The notes under the pieces: generated by a model
Database searches by the model: none
What the model saw: only the letters and a program-made list of their open reading frames with translations
Told to the model about the DNA's origin: nothing
Assembly (NCBI RefSeq): GCF_003011925.2
Contig: NZ_PXXU01000010.1
Span: 1 to 64,000, forward strand
Direction: 5' to 3'
Source: Nitrosomonas supralitoralis
GTDB taxonomy: Bacteria; Pseudomonadota; Gammaproteobacteria; Burkholderiales; Nitrosomonadaceae
Length of the DNA: 64,000 nt
Made by a program: the position numbers and the translations under genes
Shown: one piece after another, positions 31,328-40,341 of the stretch
Layout of the letters: the number at the start of each line of letters is the position of its first letter
Position numbering within the stretch: the first letter of the stretch is position 1

Positions 31328-31371
31328 CGCTCTTATTAACTCGTGCGTTTATGTATGTGAACCTAAGAGCG
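31328..31371. repeat. Inverted repeat straddling the birA start codon
   Basis: CGCTCTTA (31328-31335) and TAAGAGCG (31364-31371) are perfect inverted copies around a 28-base loop that contains the birA ATG at 31351. If transcribed, the hairpin would enclose the start region. The right arm as TAAGAGCGCT recurs exactly at 33711-33720. Function unknown; could be a chance pair. Confidence 0.4.
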
Positions 31372-32352
31372 CTGCAATTGTTAGTTCTGCTGAATGATGG
31401 GCTATGTCATTCTGTTAATACGCTAGCAAAAAATCTCGCTTGCTCCATCAAGTCAATTTATTTTTTAGTAGATCAGTTACATAAATATCGCATAGATATA
31501 GAAAATATTAATGAAGACGGATTTCGATTATGTAATCCAATAATATGGTTGAATAAAGATTTAATACTTAGTCATATCTCTGTTTTACCAGAGAGATTCG
31601 ATTTAAAATTGTTTGATGTTATAGATTCTACAAACAATTACCTTTTGCAGCAATTAAAACGAAACGCATTGAATAAAGGTAATGTCCATGTAATTGTGTC
31701 AGAATTCCAGTCAAGCGGTCGTGGACGTGAAGGACACATTTGGGAATGTGGCTTTGGAAATGGGCTTATGTTTTCGATGTGTTGGTACTTTGAAAAAAGC
31801 GTTTCTGATTTATCCGGCTTGAGTCTAGCGATAGGCATTGCAATTGTGAGAGTTTTAAAAGCTAACTCCATTCAAAACATCCAGATCAAATGGCCAAATG
31901 ATATTCTTTGCGAAAATCAAAAACTAGCTGGAATATTAACTGAAATTCGCAGTGAAATGCATGGACCAACGTATGCAGTCATTGGTGTTGGCATTAATTG
32001 CAATTTATCAAAATCTGTAAAAACGCATATAAACCAAGAATTCACCGACTTATCTTCTATAGCTAGTCATTTAATAGATCGAAATCAGTTATTAGGACAA
32101 TTGTTAACAGAGTTTTGTCAAGTTCTCAACGACTTCGAAAGTTATGGTTTTACTTATTTTAAGAAAGAGTGGATAAGTTATCATTCTTACGAAGGAAGAG
32201 AAGTTGATTTGAAATCTACAAGTGGTCCAATAGTAACGGGGATAATTGATGGGGTTACAAGCGATGGAGCAATCTGTTTGTTAACACCTGAAGGAAAAAA
32301 GTCGTTTAGTGGCGGCAGTATCTTTGTGCGACCCAGATACACGAATGTCTAA
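31351..32352 (+). CDS. birA: Biotin-protein ligase/biotin operon repressor (BirA)
   Basis: Activates biotin as biotinyl-AMP and attaches it to the biotin carrier protein of acetyl-CoA carboxylase. The 333-residue protein has an N-terminal helix-turn-helix (about 1-62: GLCHSVNTLAKNLACSIKS), so it is a class II ligase able to repress. The ligase core has GRGREG (123-128) and KWPNDI (180-185). A biotin operon lies 11 kb away, a natural target, though no canonical BirA operator was found before bioB. Overlaps coaX by 8 bp. Confidence 0.93.
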   Translation: MYVNLRALQLLVLLNDGLCHSVNTLAKNLACSIKSIYFLVDQLHKYRIDIENINEDGFRLCNPIIWLNKDLILSHISVLPERFDLKLFDVIDSTNNYLLQQLKRNALNKGNVHVIVSEFQSSGRGREGHIWECGFGNGLMFSMCWYFEKSVSDLSGLSLAIGIAIVRVLKANSIQNIQIKWPNDILCENQKLAGILTEIRSEMHGPTYAVIGVGINCNLSKSVKTHINQEFTDLSSIASHLIDRNQLLGQLLTEFCQVLNDFESYGFTYFKKEWISYHSYEGREVDLKSTSGPIVTGIIDGVTSDGAICLLTPEGKKSFSGGSIFVRPRYTNV

Positions 32353-33109
32353 TATATTAGCTATTGACTCAGGAAATTCTTATGTAAAATGGGGATTGTT
32401 CAGTGGTAATCAATGGATAAAGCAAGGTAGTGTTTTTTATGATGAGGTTTTAACCCTTAATAATGAATTCCTGAATTTTCCTACGCCAACGTCCATTATT
32501 ATCTCTCATGTAGCGCGTAGTGAAACAAAAGATCACATAACTAAGTTAATTTCCCAATGGCCAACAAAACCACAGTGGCTTGTTTCAAATAATTTTAGAT
32601 GTAATGTGATGAATGGTTATTCCAATCCTAATCAATTGGGTAGTGATCGTTGGGCGGCTTTAATTGCTGCATGGAAAATTGAGAAACATGCTTGTTTGGT
32701 TATCAACGCTGGATCAGCAGTGACAATTGATGTACTTTCTAAATCTGGAAAATTTCTTGGTGGAATTATACTTCCTGGAATTGATTTAATGGTTAAGAGT
32801 CTTCTTTTAGGTACACAACTTACAAAGATTGATTCGGCAAGTTATCAAGATTTTCCTGTCAGTACCGACAGTGCAATACAAAGTGGTATGATACATAGCA
32901 TCATAGGCGCTAGTGAACGAATGTACAATCTTCTATTGTCGAACGAAAATCTTAGATCTGTCAACTGCATTATAAGTGGTGGAAGTATTTCATTACTAAT
33001 GCCCTATTTTAAGTTTCCAATAAAGGTTGTAAATAGATTAGTGTTAGAAGGCTTGATCATAATTGCTTTAGACTCGGAAACCAATACAGAATTACAGTTT
33101 TCAATATGA
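32345..33109 (+). CDS. coaX: Type III pantothenate kinase
   Basis: Phosphorylates pantothenate, the first committed step of coenzyme A synthesis; type III enzymes are not inhibited by CoA and usually need a monovalent cation. ATG 32345 gives [19 protein letters not shown] and 254 residues. The ASKHA-fold phosphate motif DSGNS (8-12), GSDRWAAL and [10 protein letters not shown] are present. The start overlaps birA by 8 bp, and the birA-coaX pairing is common in proteobacteria. An earlier in-frame start at 32309 lies within birA and is rejected. Confidence 0.93.
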   Translation: MSNILAIDSGNSYVKWGLFSGNQWIKQGSVFYDEVLTLNNEFLNFPTPTSIIISHVARSETKDHITKLISQWPTKPQWLVSNNFRCNVMNGYSNPNQLGSDRWAALIAAWKIEKHACLVINAGSAVTIDVLSKSGKFLGGIILPGIDLMVKSLLLGTQLTKIDSASYQDFPVSTDSAIQSGMIHSIIGASERMYNLLLSNENLRSVNCIISGGSISLLMPYFKFPIKVVNRLVLEGLIIIALDSETNTELQFSI

Positions 33110-33708
33110 TTATGCGCCAATTGTTAAATGCTACTTTTTATGTCTCTGTTCATGAAACTCGAGAATTGCCTAAGCATTCTGGTGTTGAAATTGCGTTTGC
33201 TGGTCGATCAAATTCAGGAAAATCAAGTGCTATTAATGCACTAACTAATATAAATCGTTTGGCGTTTGTGAGTAAAACTCCTGGACGTACGCAACTAATT
33301 AATTATTTTCAATTGAAGTCGGACCATTTTCTTGTGGATTTACCGGGATATGGTTACGCTAAAGTTCCAGAGTCCATACGGCAACATTGGCAAAATCTAT
33401 TAAGTAATTATTTGCAGACCCGAAGTTCACTTAAAGGTTTAATATTAATTATGGATGTTCGTCATCCGCTCAAGCCTTTAGATATCCAGATGCTTGATTG
33501 GTTTTCAGCAACTGGAAAAGCGATTCACATTTTATTAACAAAGGCAGATAAAATGAGTAAGTTTCAAGCAAATGCCGCTTTGCAAAAGGTTGCTCTTTAT
33601 GTCAAGGAAGTTTACCCTCAATGCAGTGTTCAACTATTTTCTAGTTTGGCAAATATTGGCATCGATGATGCAACGGCAATCATAAATAAATGGATGCAAA
33701 CTGATTAA
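33106..33708 (+). CDS. engB: Ribosome-assembly GTPase EngB/YsxC
   Basis: GTPase acting in late 50S assembly. The 200-residue protein has the P-loop GRSNSGKS (33-40), switch region [22 protein letters not shown] and the specificity motif TKAD. Two ATGs (33106 and 33112) are both possible. It overlaps the coaX stop by 4 bp, so birA-coaX-engB form one transcription unit. The stop is followed by a 205-bp gap holding a candidate antisense-strand small RNA. Confidence 0.94.
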   Translation: MIMRQLLNATFYVSVHETRELPKHSGVEIAFAGRSNSGKSSAINALTNINRLAFVSKTPGRTQLINYFQLKSDHFLVDLPGYGYAKVPESIRQHWQNLLSNYLQTRSSLKGLILIMDVRHPLKPLDIQMLDWFSATGKAIHILLTKADKMSKFQANAALQKVALYVKEVYPQCSVQLFSSLANIGIDDATAIINKWMQTD

Positions 33709-33745
33709 TATAAGAGCGCTATAGGATCCGTCGCGGTATGTGCGT

Positions 33746-33779
33746 AAAAAACCCCGGTTAAAGGGGAGTAAAACCGGGG
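33746..33779 (-). terminator. Intrinsic terminator on the minus strand
   Basis: An eight-pair GC-rich stem (33752-33759 with 33772-33779, 12-base loop) followed in the minus direction by six T residues (plus-strand A run 33746-33751). It would end the candidate small RNA, and could also stop leftward readthrough from mrcA across hemB. On the plus strand no T-run follows, so it is not an engB terminator. Confidence 0.75.
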
Positions 33780-33835
33780 GAACCGCCTTAATATCACACT
33801 CTCTGTCTCAGGGAGGAAAGACAGGGGACGATCAA
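33746..33835 (-). ncRNA. Candidate small RNA with two anti-Shine-Dalgarno loops
   Basis: Read on the minus strand, the engB-hemB gap forms two hairpins. The first pairs CUGUCU with AGACAG (33803-33824) around the loop UUCCUCCCUG; the second pairs CCCCGGUU with AACCGGGG (33752-33779) around UUACUCCCCUUU and is followed at once by six U residues. Both loops show pyrimidine runs (CCUCC, CUCCCC) complementary to Shine-Dalgarno sequences. The 5' end is uncertain; a TATCTT element (plus-strand AAGATA near 33834-33839) could be a -10 but no good -35 is seen. I recall an Rfam family called Betaproteobacteria toxic small RNA with anti-SD loops; membership is not verified. Confidence 0.55.
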
Positions 33836-33892
33836 GATAGTCCATTTATGTGACACAAACTATTTAAATCAGTTCCCCCAATTTATTTTTAA

Positions 33893-34921
<1,029 letters not shown>

Positions 34922-34926
34922 GTACA

Positions 34927-37245
34927 TTAAAATAATTGATCTTTAATGTCTTTTGTGATTTTAGGCGCGTGATCAATAGAATTGTCGATCATCGGAGGGA
35001 GCAATTCACTAAAGAAATGTTCCGTAATATCTCCATTATCATCTCTGAATCCTGTTGCTGAATTAATTTTAGCGGTCTGTATTCCGCTAGGTGGTCGGTA
35101 TTCGGTCATTGGAATATTCTTTAAAACAGGATCCATATAATCCATCCAGGTGGGTAATGCGACACGTCCACCGGTTTCATTGTTGCCTAACGATTTAGGC
35201 TCGTCATATCCCGTCCAGGCAATAGTGACTAAGTTTTTCTGAAAACCACAAAACCAAGCATCTACAAAATTACTGGTAGTGCCGGTCTTTCCTGCAAGAT
35301 CAGTGCGCCCCAGCTGTTTAGCTTTAACAGCGGTGCCGCGGCTAATCACATCTTGCATCATGCTAGTCATAATAAATGCATTGCGTGGATCAATTACTCG
35401 TTTGGCACCGCTTGATACTGTTATGGGGTTATATTGCTCAATGAGGGTACCTTTCTCATCTTCTATACTTTTTATAAAGTATGGAGCAATCCGGAATCCA
35501 CCATTTGCGAATACAGCATAACCCACAGCCATCTGCATGGGGGTGACGGAACCTGCTCCAAGTGCCATCGGTAAATAGGGAGGGTGTCGTTCCGCATCAA
35601 ATCCAAATCGTGTTATATAGTCTTGTGCGTAGCGGATACCAATGGCTTGTAGTATTCGAATAGATACAAGGTTTTTTGATTTGGCCAAGGCCGTACGCAT
35701 ACGAATTGGCCCTTCAAATTTGCCATCGAAGTTTCTTGGCTCCCATGACTGACTTCCAGTTTGGGTTGAACTAAACGAAAGCGGTGCATCATTGATGATG
35801 GTCGCAGGAGTGAAGCCTTTTTCCAGAGCTGCAGAGTAAATAAATGGTTTAAAGCTGGATCCCGGCTGTCGCCAAGCTTGAGTGACGTGATTAAATTGAT
35901 TTTTATAAAAATCAAAACCGCCAACTAAGGCACGTATGGCGCCATCATTAGAATCAATTGAAACAAGTGCAGATTCTACCTCAGGAAGCTGAACAATATG
36001 CCATAAATTCTTTGAGTCTTTTTGTATACGTATCAACGCCCCAGGAGTTATATACTTTTTTCCAGGCTCCTTTTTTTCAACTAGAGATTTTTGAACAAAT
36101 TTAAGCCCATCGCCTGTAATTTCGATAATTTCTCCGCCTTTACGATAAACCTGAACTTTATTCGGTCTTGCCGCTAATACAATTGCTGCATATATATCAT
36201 CACTGTCGTTAACTTCATCCAAAGCATCATTCAGTGTTTTTTCCTGGTTCATTCCATTTTTCAGTAGATCGATAAAGGCTTCAGGACCGCGATAGCCTCT
36301 ACGTTGATCGTATTCAATTACATTTTTTCGCAAAGCGCGATAAGCAGATTCTTGATCAAGTTGACGGATTGTTGTATAGACCTTGATGCCTTTGTTATAT
36401 GTATCTTCCTGGTATCGATCGTAGATGACCTGACGAACCATTTCAGCCACATAATCTGCTGGCATTGCAAAGGCTGTTGATCGTCTTTTCACAGGAACAG
36501 ATTGTTTTTCTAATTCGCTTAGCTCCTTACCAGAAATGTAATTAAGTTTATATAATCGTCCTAGAACGTAAAGTTGCCGACTTTTAGCTCGCTTAGGATT
36601 TGTTATAGGATTATAACTAGAAGGTGCCTTAGGAAGCCCTGCCAGCATGGCGGCTTCGGCTATATTGATTTCTTGTAAGGATTTTCCGAAGTATGTTTGA
36701 GCGGCTGCAGCAAAGCCATAGCTGCGCTGTCCAAGATATATTTGGTTGATGTAGAGTTCTAAAATTTTGTCTTTAGTAAGATTATGTTCAATCTTAAAAG
36801 CTAGTAGGGCTTCACTAAATTTTCTAGTTAGTGTTTTTTCTCTTGTCAGAAAAAAATTTCGTGCCACTTGCATTGTTATCGTACTGGCACCTTGTCGTAC
36901 ACTTCCAGCAGAAAAGTTTGAATACGCGGCTCGTAAAACACCCAGATAATCAACACCGCCGTGTTCATAAAAACGATCATCTTCTGCAGCCAGAATAGAT
37001 TGCTTAAGATTCTCTGGAACTTGAGAAATAGTTACGACGTCTCTACGTTCTGCACCAAATTCTCCAATCAATAATCCTTCATCACTATATATACGCAAGG
37101 GAATTTTAGGCCGGTAATCTGTTAATGTTTCGAGCGATGGCAAGTTTGAATAGATTACCAACGCAGCAAAACCTGCCAATAATACTCCGATCAAACCTAA
37201 CGCAGAAAATGTTAGGAATAAATAATATGTCCAGCGAGCTAACAT
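34927..37245 (-). CDS. mrcA: Penicillin-binding protein 1A
   Basis: Bifunctional inner-membrane peptidoglycan synthase facing the periplasm. The 772-residue protein has an N-terminal membrane anchor (about 8-32), a GT51 glycosyltransferase domain with the catalytic glutamate in ILAAEDDRFYEHGGVD, and a transpeptidase domain with the SxxK serine in PGSSFKPFIYS, SxN as AKSKNL and KTG as AGKTGTTSNF. An OB-like insert lies between them, as in PBP1A. Its position divergent from pilMNOPQ is conserved in many proteobacteria, where PBP1A and the secretin complex must fit through the same wall. Confidence 0.95.
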   Translation of the reverse strand: MLARWTYYLFLTFSALGLIGVLLAGFAALVIYSNLPSLETLTDYRPKIPLRIYSDEGLLIGEFGAERRDVVTISQVPENLKQSILAAEDDRFYEHGGVDYLGVLRAAYSNFSAGSVRQGASTITMQVARNFFLTREKTLTRKFSEALLAFKIEHNLTKDKILELYINQIYLGQRSYGFAAAAQTYFGKSLQEINIAEAAMLAGLPKAPSSYNPITNPKRAKSRQLYVLGRLYKLNYISGKELSELEKQSVPVKRRSTAFAMPADYVAEMVRQVIYDRYQEDTYNKGIKVYTTIRQLDQESAYRALRKNVIEYDQRRGYRGPEAFIDLLKNGMNQEKTLNDALDEVNDSDDIYAAIVLAARPNKVQVYRKGGEIIEITGDGLKFVQKSLVEKKEPGKKYITPGALIRIQKDSKNLWHIVQLPEVESALVSIDSNDGAIRALVGGFDFYKNQFNHVTQAWRQPGSSFKPFIYSAALEKGFTPATIINDAPLSFSSTQTGSQSWEPRNFDGKFEGPIRMRTALAKSKNLVSIRILQAIGIRYAQDYITRFGFDAERHPPYLPMALGAGSVTPMQMAVGYAVFANGGFRIAPYFIKSIEDEKGTLIEQYNPITVSSGAKRVIDPRNAFIMTSMMQDVISRGTAVKAKQLGRTDLAGKTGTTSNFVDAWFCGFQKNLVTIAWTGYDEPKSLGNNETGGRVALPTWMDYMDPVLKNIPMTEYRPPSGIQTAKINSATGFRDDNGDITEHFFSELLPPMIDNSIDHAPKITKDIKDQLF

Positions 37246-37474
37246 GAAAATAGATATGTGTTTATCATATAATTAAATTATCACTTTACCCAATGAAAGG
37301 GGGTGTATATAGTGTTTTTCTTTGAATAGATCTTTTTAGTTTCTGGCAGAATCAGTACTAGTTGCTTTTGTTTTCTGAATTGTTTCATGAAGTGTATTTG
37401 GATAGTGGAAATTCTACATATTTTAGCTTTAATAGGGCAATTTTTAATTTACGAGTATCGCTGCTAACTAGACA
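37246..37474. other. Divergent mrcA/pilM intergenic region
   Basis: AT-rich 229-bp gap that should contain the promoters of both transcription units. For mrcA a leftward TTGGGT (37288-37293) and TATGAT (37264-37269), 18 bp apart, are a weak candidate close to the start. For pilM no convincing sigma-70 pair was found. No open frame or RNA gene seen. Confidence 0.35.
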
Positions 37475-38578
37475 ATGTTCAAGGAATATTTTGCTATTAA
37501 TTTAGACTTCTTAAAAATGAAGTCGCCTCCATTGATTGGTGTCGATATCAGTTCCTCATCTATAAAAATGGTTGAATTATCTCAGATTGATAAAGGAAGC
37601 CAAACTTATCGAGTCGAACGCTATGTTATAGAATCTTTGCCAACTGATGCAATGCTCGATGGTGGGATTGCGAATATGGAAGCAGTGAGTGATTGCCTGT
37701 TGCGTGGTTGGAAACGTATGGGAACACGACATAAAAGTGTAGCGCTTGCATTGCCTGCAACAGATGTGATTACAAAGAAAATAATTGTTCCGGCGGGACA
37801 GCGAGAAGATGATTTAATTTTTCAAGTGGAAAATGAAGCCAGTCAATATATTCCATTTCCATTAGATGAAGTTGATCTTGATTTTCAAATAGCTCGATCA
37901 ATCCCCGATAGTTTGGAGGAAGTGGAAGTTCTAATTGCTGCTTCGCGTAAAGAAAAAGTGGAAGATCGTGTGGCGGCGGCACTATCCGCTGGTTTGAAGG
38001 CGACTGTTATGGACGTGGAACCTTATGCGGCGCAAGCTGCTTTCGAGTTGGCGTTGAATCAATTACCTGGGAGAGGAAAAGACCAGGTTATTGCATTGGT
38101 TGATATTGGCGCAACTATCATGAAAATTAATGTGCTTCTCAACGGTGAATCGATATATACCCGAGATCAATCATTTGGCGGCAATCAACTAACCCAAGAA
38201 ATACATAACCAATTTAACCTCTCTCTGGAAGAATCTGAGGCGGCCAAACGTAGTGGAGGGTTACCTAAAAACTATCAGGCAGATGTTTTGCAACCATTTT
38301 GCGAGACTTTAGCCATTGAAGTGATGCGTGCTATTCAATTTTTTTATACCTCAACGCAATATACTGAAGTGAACTATATTTTTATAGCAGGCGGAAGCGC
38401 AGTGATTCCAGGATTGGATGCGATTATTGCAGCACGTACGCAGGTCAGTACTCTGATTCTGAATCCTTTTGCGACAATGGAATTGTCGAGTCGTATTATT
38501 CCGCGGCAACTGAATCTCGATGCACCCTCTCTTTTGATTGCGTGTGGTTTGGCTCTAAGAAATTTTGATCCATCATGA
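37475..38578 (+). CDS. pilM: Type IV pilus assembly protein PilM
   Basis: Cytoplasmic actin-like ATPase fold protein that binds the N terminus of PilN and links the pilus motor to the inner-membrane alignment complex. The 367-residue form may be slightly long: the family core begins at SPPLIGVDISSSSIKMVEL, and an ATG at 37517 is an alternative start. GATIMKIN-like phosphate motif (DIGATIMKINVL) and IFIAGGSAVIPGL are visible. It overlaps pilN by 4 bp and heads pilMNOPQ. Confidence 0.94.
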   Translation: MFKEYFAINLDFLKMKSPPLIGVDISSSSIKMVELSQIDKGSQTYRVERYVIESLPTDAMLDGGIANMEAVSDCLLRGWKRMGTRHKSVALALPATDVITKKIIVPAGQREDDLIFQVENEASQYIPFPLDEVDLDFQIARSIPDSLEEVEVLIAASRKEKVEDRVAAALSAGLKATVMDVEPYAAQAAFELALNQLPGRGKDQVIALVDIGATIMKINVLLNGESIYTRDQSFGGNQLTQEIHNQFNLSLEESEAAKRSGGLPKNYQADVLQPFCETLAIEVMRAIQFFYTSTQYTEVNYIFIAGGSAVIPGLDAIIAARTQVSTLILNPFATMELSSRIIPRQLNLDAPSLLIACGLALRNFDPS

Positions 38579-39156
38579 TCCGCATTAATTTACTTCCTCA
38601 TCGTGAAATTAAACGTAAAGCGCGACAACAGCAAATTGCGATGCTGGCTGGCTTGGTTGGTTTGTTAGGCTTGATTGTAGTGTGGAGCATTCATGACATT
38701 ATTACTGGAAAAATAGAATTTCAGAATAACCGCAATCAATACTTAAAAGATCAGATTACGATTTTGGATAAAGAGATCGCGGAGATCCGAGATATTAAAA
38801 ATCAGACCCAAGAATTACTTACACGTAAACAAATCGTCGAGACCTTACAGAACAGTCGATCAGAAGTCGTCCATTTATTGGATCAGTTGGTGAGATTGCT
38901 TCCAGATGGTGTGTATCTGCAAAGTATCAAACAGGAAGGTCACAACATTACTTTGATCGGATATGCTCAATCTAATGCTTGGGTATCAACGTTGATGCGA
39001 AATCTTGAGTCTTCACCGTGGCTTGAGTCACCGTTATTAATAGAAATTAAGGCGATGATGATCAATAATGTGCGTCAGAACGAGTTCAACATGAAAATAA
39101 AGCTCAAGCAGGCATCTATCAGTGAAATGCTTAATTTGTCTTTAACACTTGAGTAA
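38575..39156 (+). CDS. pilN: Type IV pilus assembly protein PilN
   Basis: Bitopic inner-membrane protein. The 193 residues begin with the conserved cytoplasmic INLLPHRE (3-10), the PilM-binding motif, followed by a membrane span (about 21-42) and a coiled-coil then ferredoxin-like periplasmic domain (VYLQSIKQEGHNITLIGYA). It overlaps pilM by 4 bp; pilO follows after 5 bp. With PilO and PilP it connects the inner-membrane machinery to the secretin. Confidence 0.94.
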   Translation: MIRINLLPHREIKRKARQQQIAMLAGLVGLLGLIVVWSIHDIITGKIEFQNNRNQYLKDQITILDKEIAEIRDIKNQTQELLTRKQIVETLQNSRSEVVHLLDQLVRLLPDGVYLQSIKQEGHNITLIGYAQSNAWVSTLMRNLESSPWLESPLLIEIKAMMINNVRQNEFNMKIKLKQASISEMLNLSLTLE

Positions 39157-39161
39157 TATAC

Positions 39162-39788
39162 ATGCATAGTACGATGAACAACCTGCTCATTGAATTGCGT
39201 CAGCTTGATATCCATCAAGCTGGAAACTGGCCAGCGACATTTAAGATCGCAGCACTGGCTCTATTGTTTGCTGCGATTATCGTAGCAGGGCATTTTCTGG
39301 TCTGGCAGGATCAGATCGAGATGCTGGAAAATATTCAAGCTGAAGAAGAAGCGCTAAAAAATACTTATTTGGTTAAAAAAGTAAGTTCTGTCAATTTACC
39401 TGCTTTGCGTTTACAGCTAAAAGATATCGAGCAATCTCTGGGTGCTTTGTTAAAACAGCTTCCTGATAAATCCGAAATGGAAGCACTATTGGTGGATATT
39501 AATCAAGCTGGCCTGGGTCGCGGATTGCAGTTTGAATTGTTTAAACCAGATGTGCAGGAAACGATTAATGCATTTTATGCCGAGCTTCCGGTTTCTATCC
39601 GGGTGACTGGCAGCTACCATGATATTGGAGCGTTTGCGAGTGATGTTGCGCAATTGTCACGGATAGTTACGTTGAATGACGTTAACATTTTACCTGGAAA
39701 TGACGGGAAACTAGTGTTGGATGCCGTTGCAAAAACTTTTCGCTATCTGGACGAAGAAGAAGTATTAAAGCAGGCCGGAGGCAAATAA
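39162..39788 (+). CDS. pilO: Type IV pilus assembly protein PilO
   Basis: Inner-membrane alignment protein that pairs with PilN. In 208 residues there is a short cytoplasmic N terminus, a membrane span (about 25-47), a coiled coil and the periplasmic ferredoxin-like domain that contains LPDKSEMEALLVDINQAG and the typical VTGSYHDIGAFASDVAQLS. It lies between pilN (5-bp gap) and pilP (3-bp gap). Confidence 0.94.
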   Translation: MHSTMNNLLIELRQLDIHQAGNWPATFKIAALALLFAAIIVAGHFLVWQDQIEMLENIQAEEEALKNTYLVKKVSSVNLPALRLQLKDIEQSLGALLKQLPDKSEMEALLVDINQAGLGRGLQFELFKPDVQETINAFYAELPVSIRVTGSYHDIGAFASDVAQLSRIVTLNDVNILPGNDGKLVLDAVAKTFRYLDEEEVLKQAGGK

Positions 39789-39791
39789 ATT

Positions 39792-40310
39792 ATGATTAGA
39801 AACATATATCTGCTAGTATTACTTATAATCTGGTTTAACATGATAACTGCATGCAATAGAAATGATTACAGTGATCTGGAAGCATTCATACATAGCTCCG
39901 GAGAGGGTTTGCAAGGGAAGATTGATCCTTTGCCTGAGGTTGTTCCATATAAATCTTTTACTTATCAGGCATTTGATATACCTAGCCCTTTTGTGCCACG
40001 CAAGAATGATCAAGTACAGACGCTTGCAAGTGAAATTCAACCTGATTTGCATCGACGCAAGGAATTGTTGGAATCCTATCCACTGGAGAATTTATCTATG
40101 GTTGGTTCGTTACAACAGCAAGACAGGATTTTTGCTGTCATAAAATCACCGGATGGAGCTTTGTATCGGGTAAAGGTTGGTAATTATTTAGGTCCGAATT
40201 TTGGGAAAATTAGCCATATTTCTGAATCTGAAGTTAAACTATCAGAAATCGTACAAGATGGGGTGAGTGAATGGATTGAAAGGACTAGTGTACTTACGCT
40301 GAAAAATTAG
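39792..40310 (+). CDS. pilP: Type IV pilus lipoprotein PilP
   Basis: Inner-membrane lipoprotein bridging PilNO to the secretin PilQ. The 172-residue precursor has a signal sequence ending in the lipobox MITAC with C21 as the lipidated residue. A disordered stretch precedes the compact beta domain near the end (LSMVGSLQQQDRIFAVIKS). Fourth gene of the pil operon. Confidence 0.92.
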   Translation: MIRNIYLLVLLIIWFNMITACNRNDYSDLEAFIHSSGEGLQGKIDPLPEVVPYKSFTYQAFDIPSPFVPRKNDQVQTLASEIQPDLHRRKELLESYPLENLSMVGSLQQQDRIFAVIKSPDGALYRVKVGNYLGPNFGKISHISESEVKLSEIVQDGVSEWIERTSVLTLKN

Positions 40311-40341
40311 CAACGTAACAACCATTAAGCTAACAATAGCG

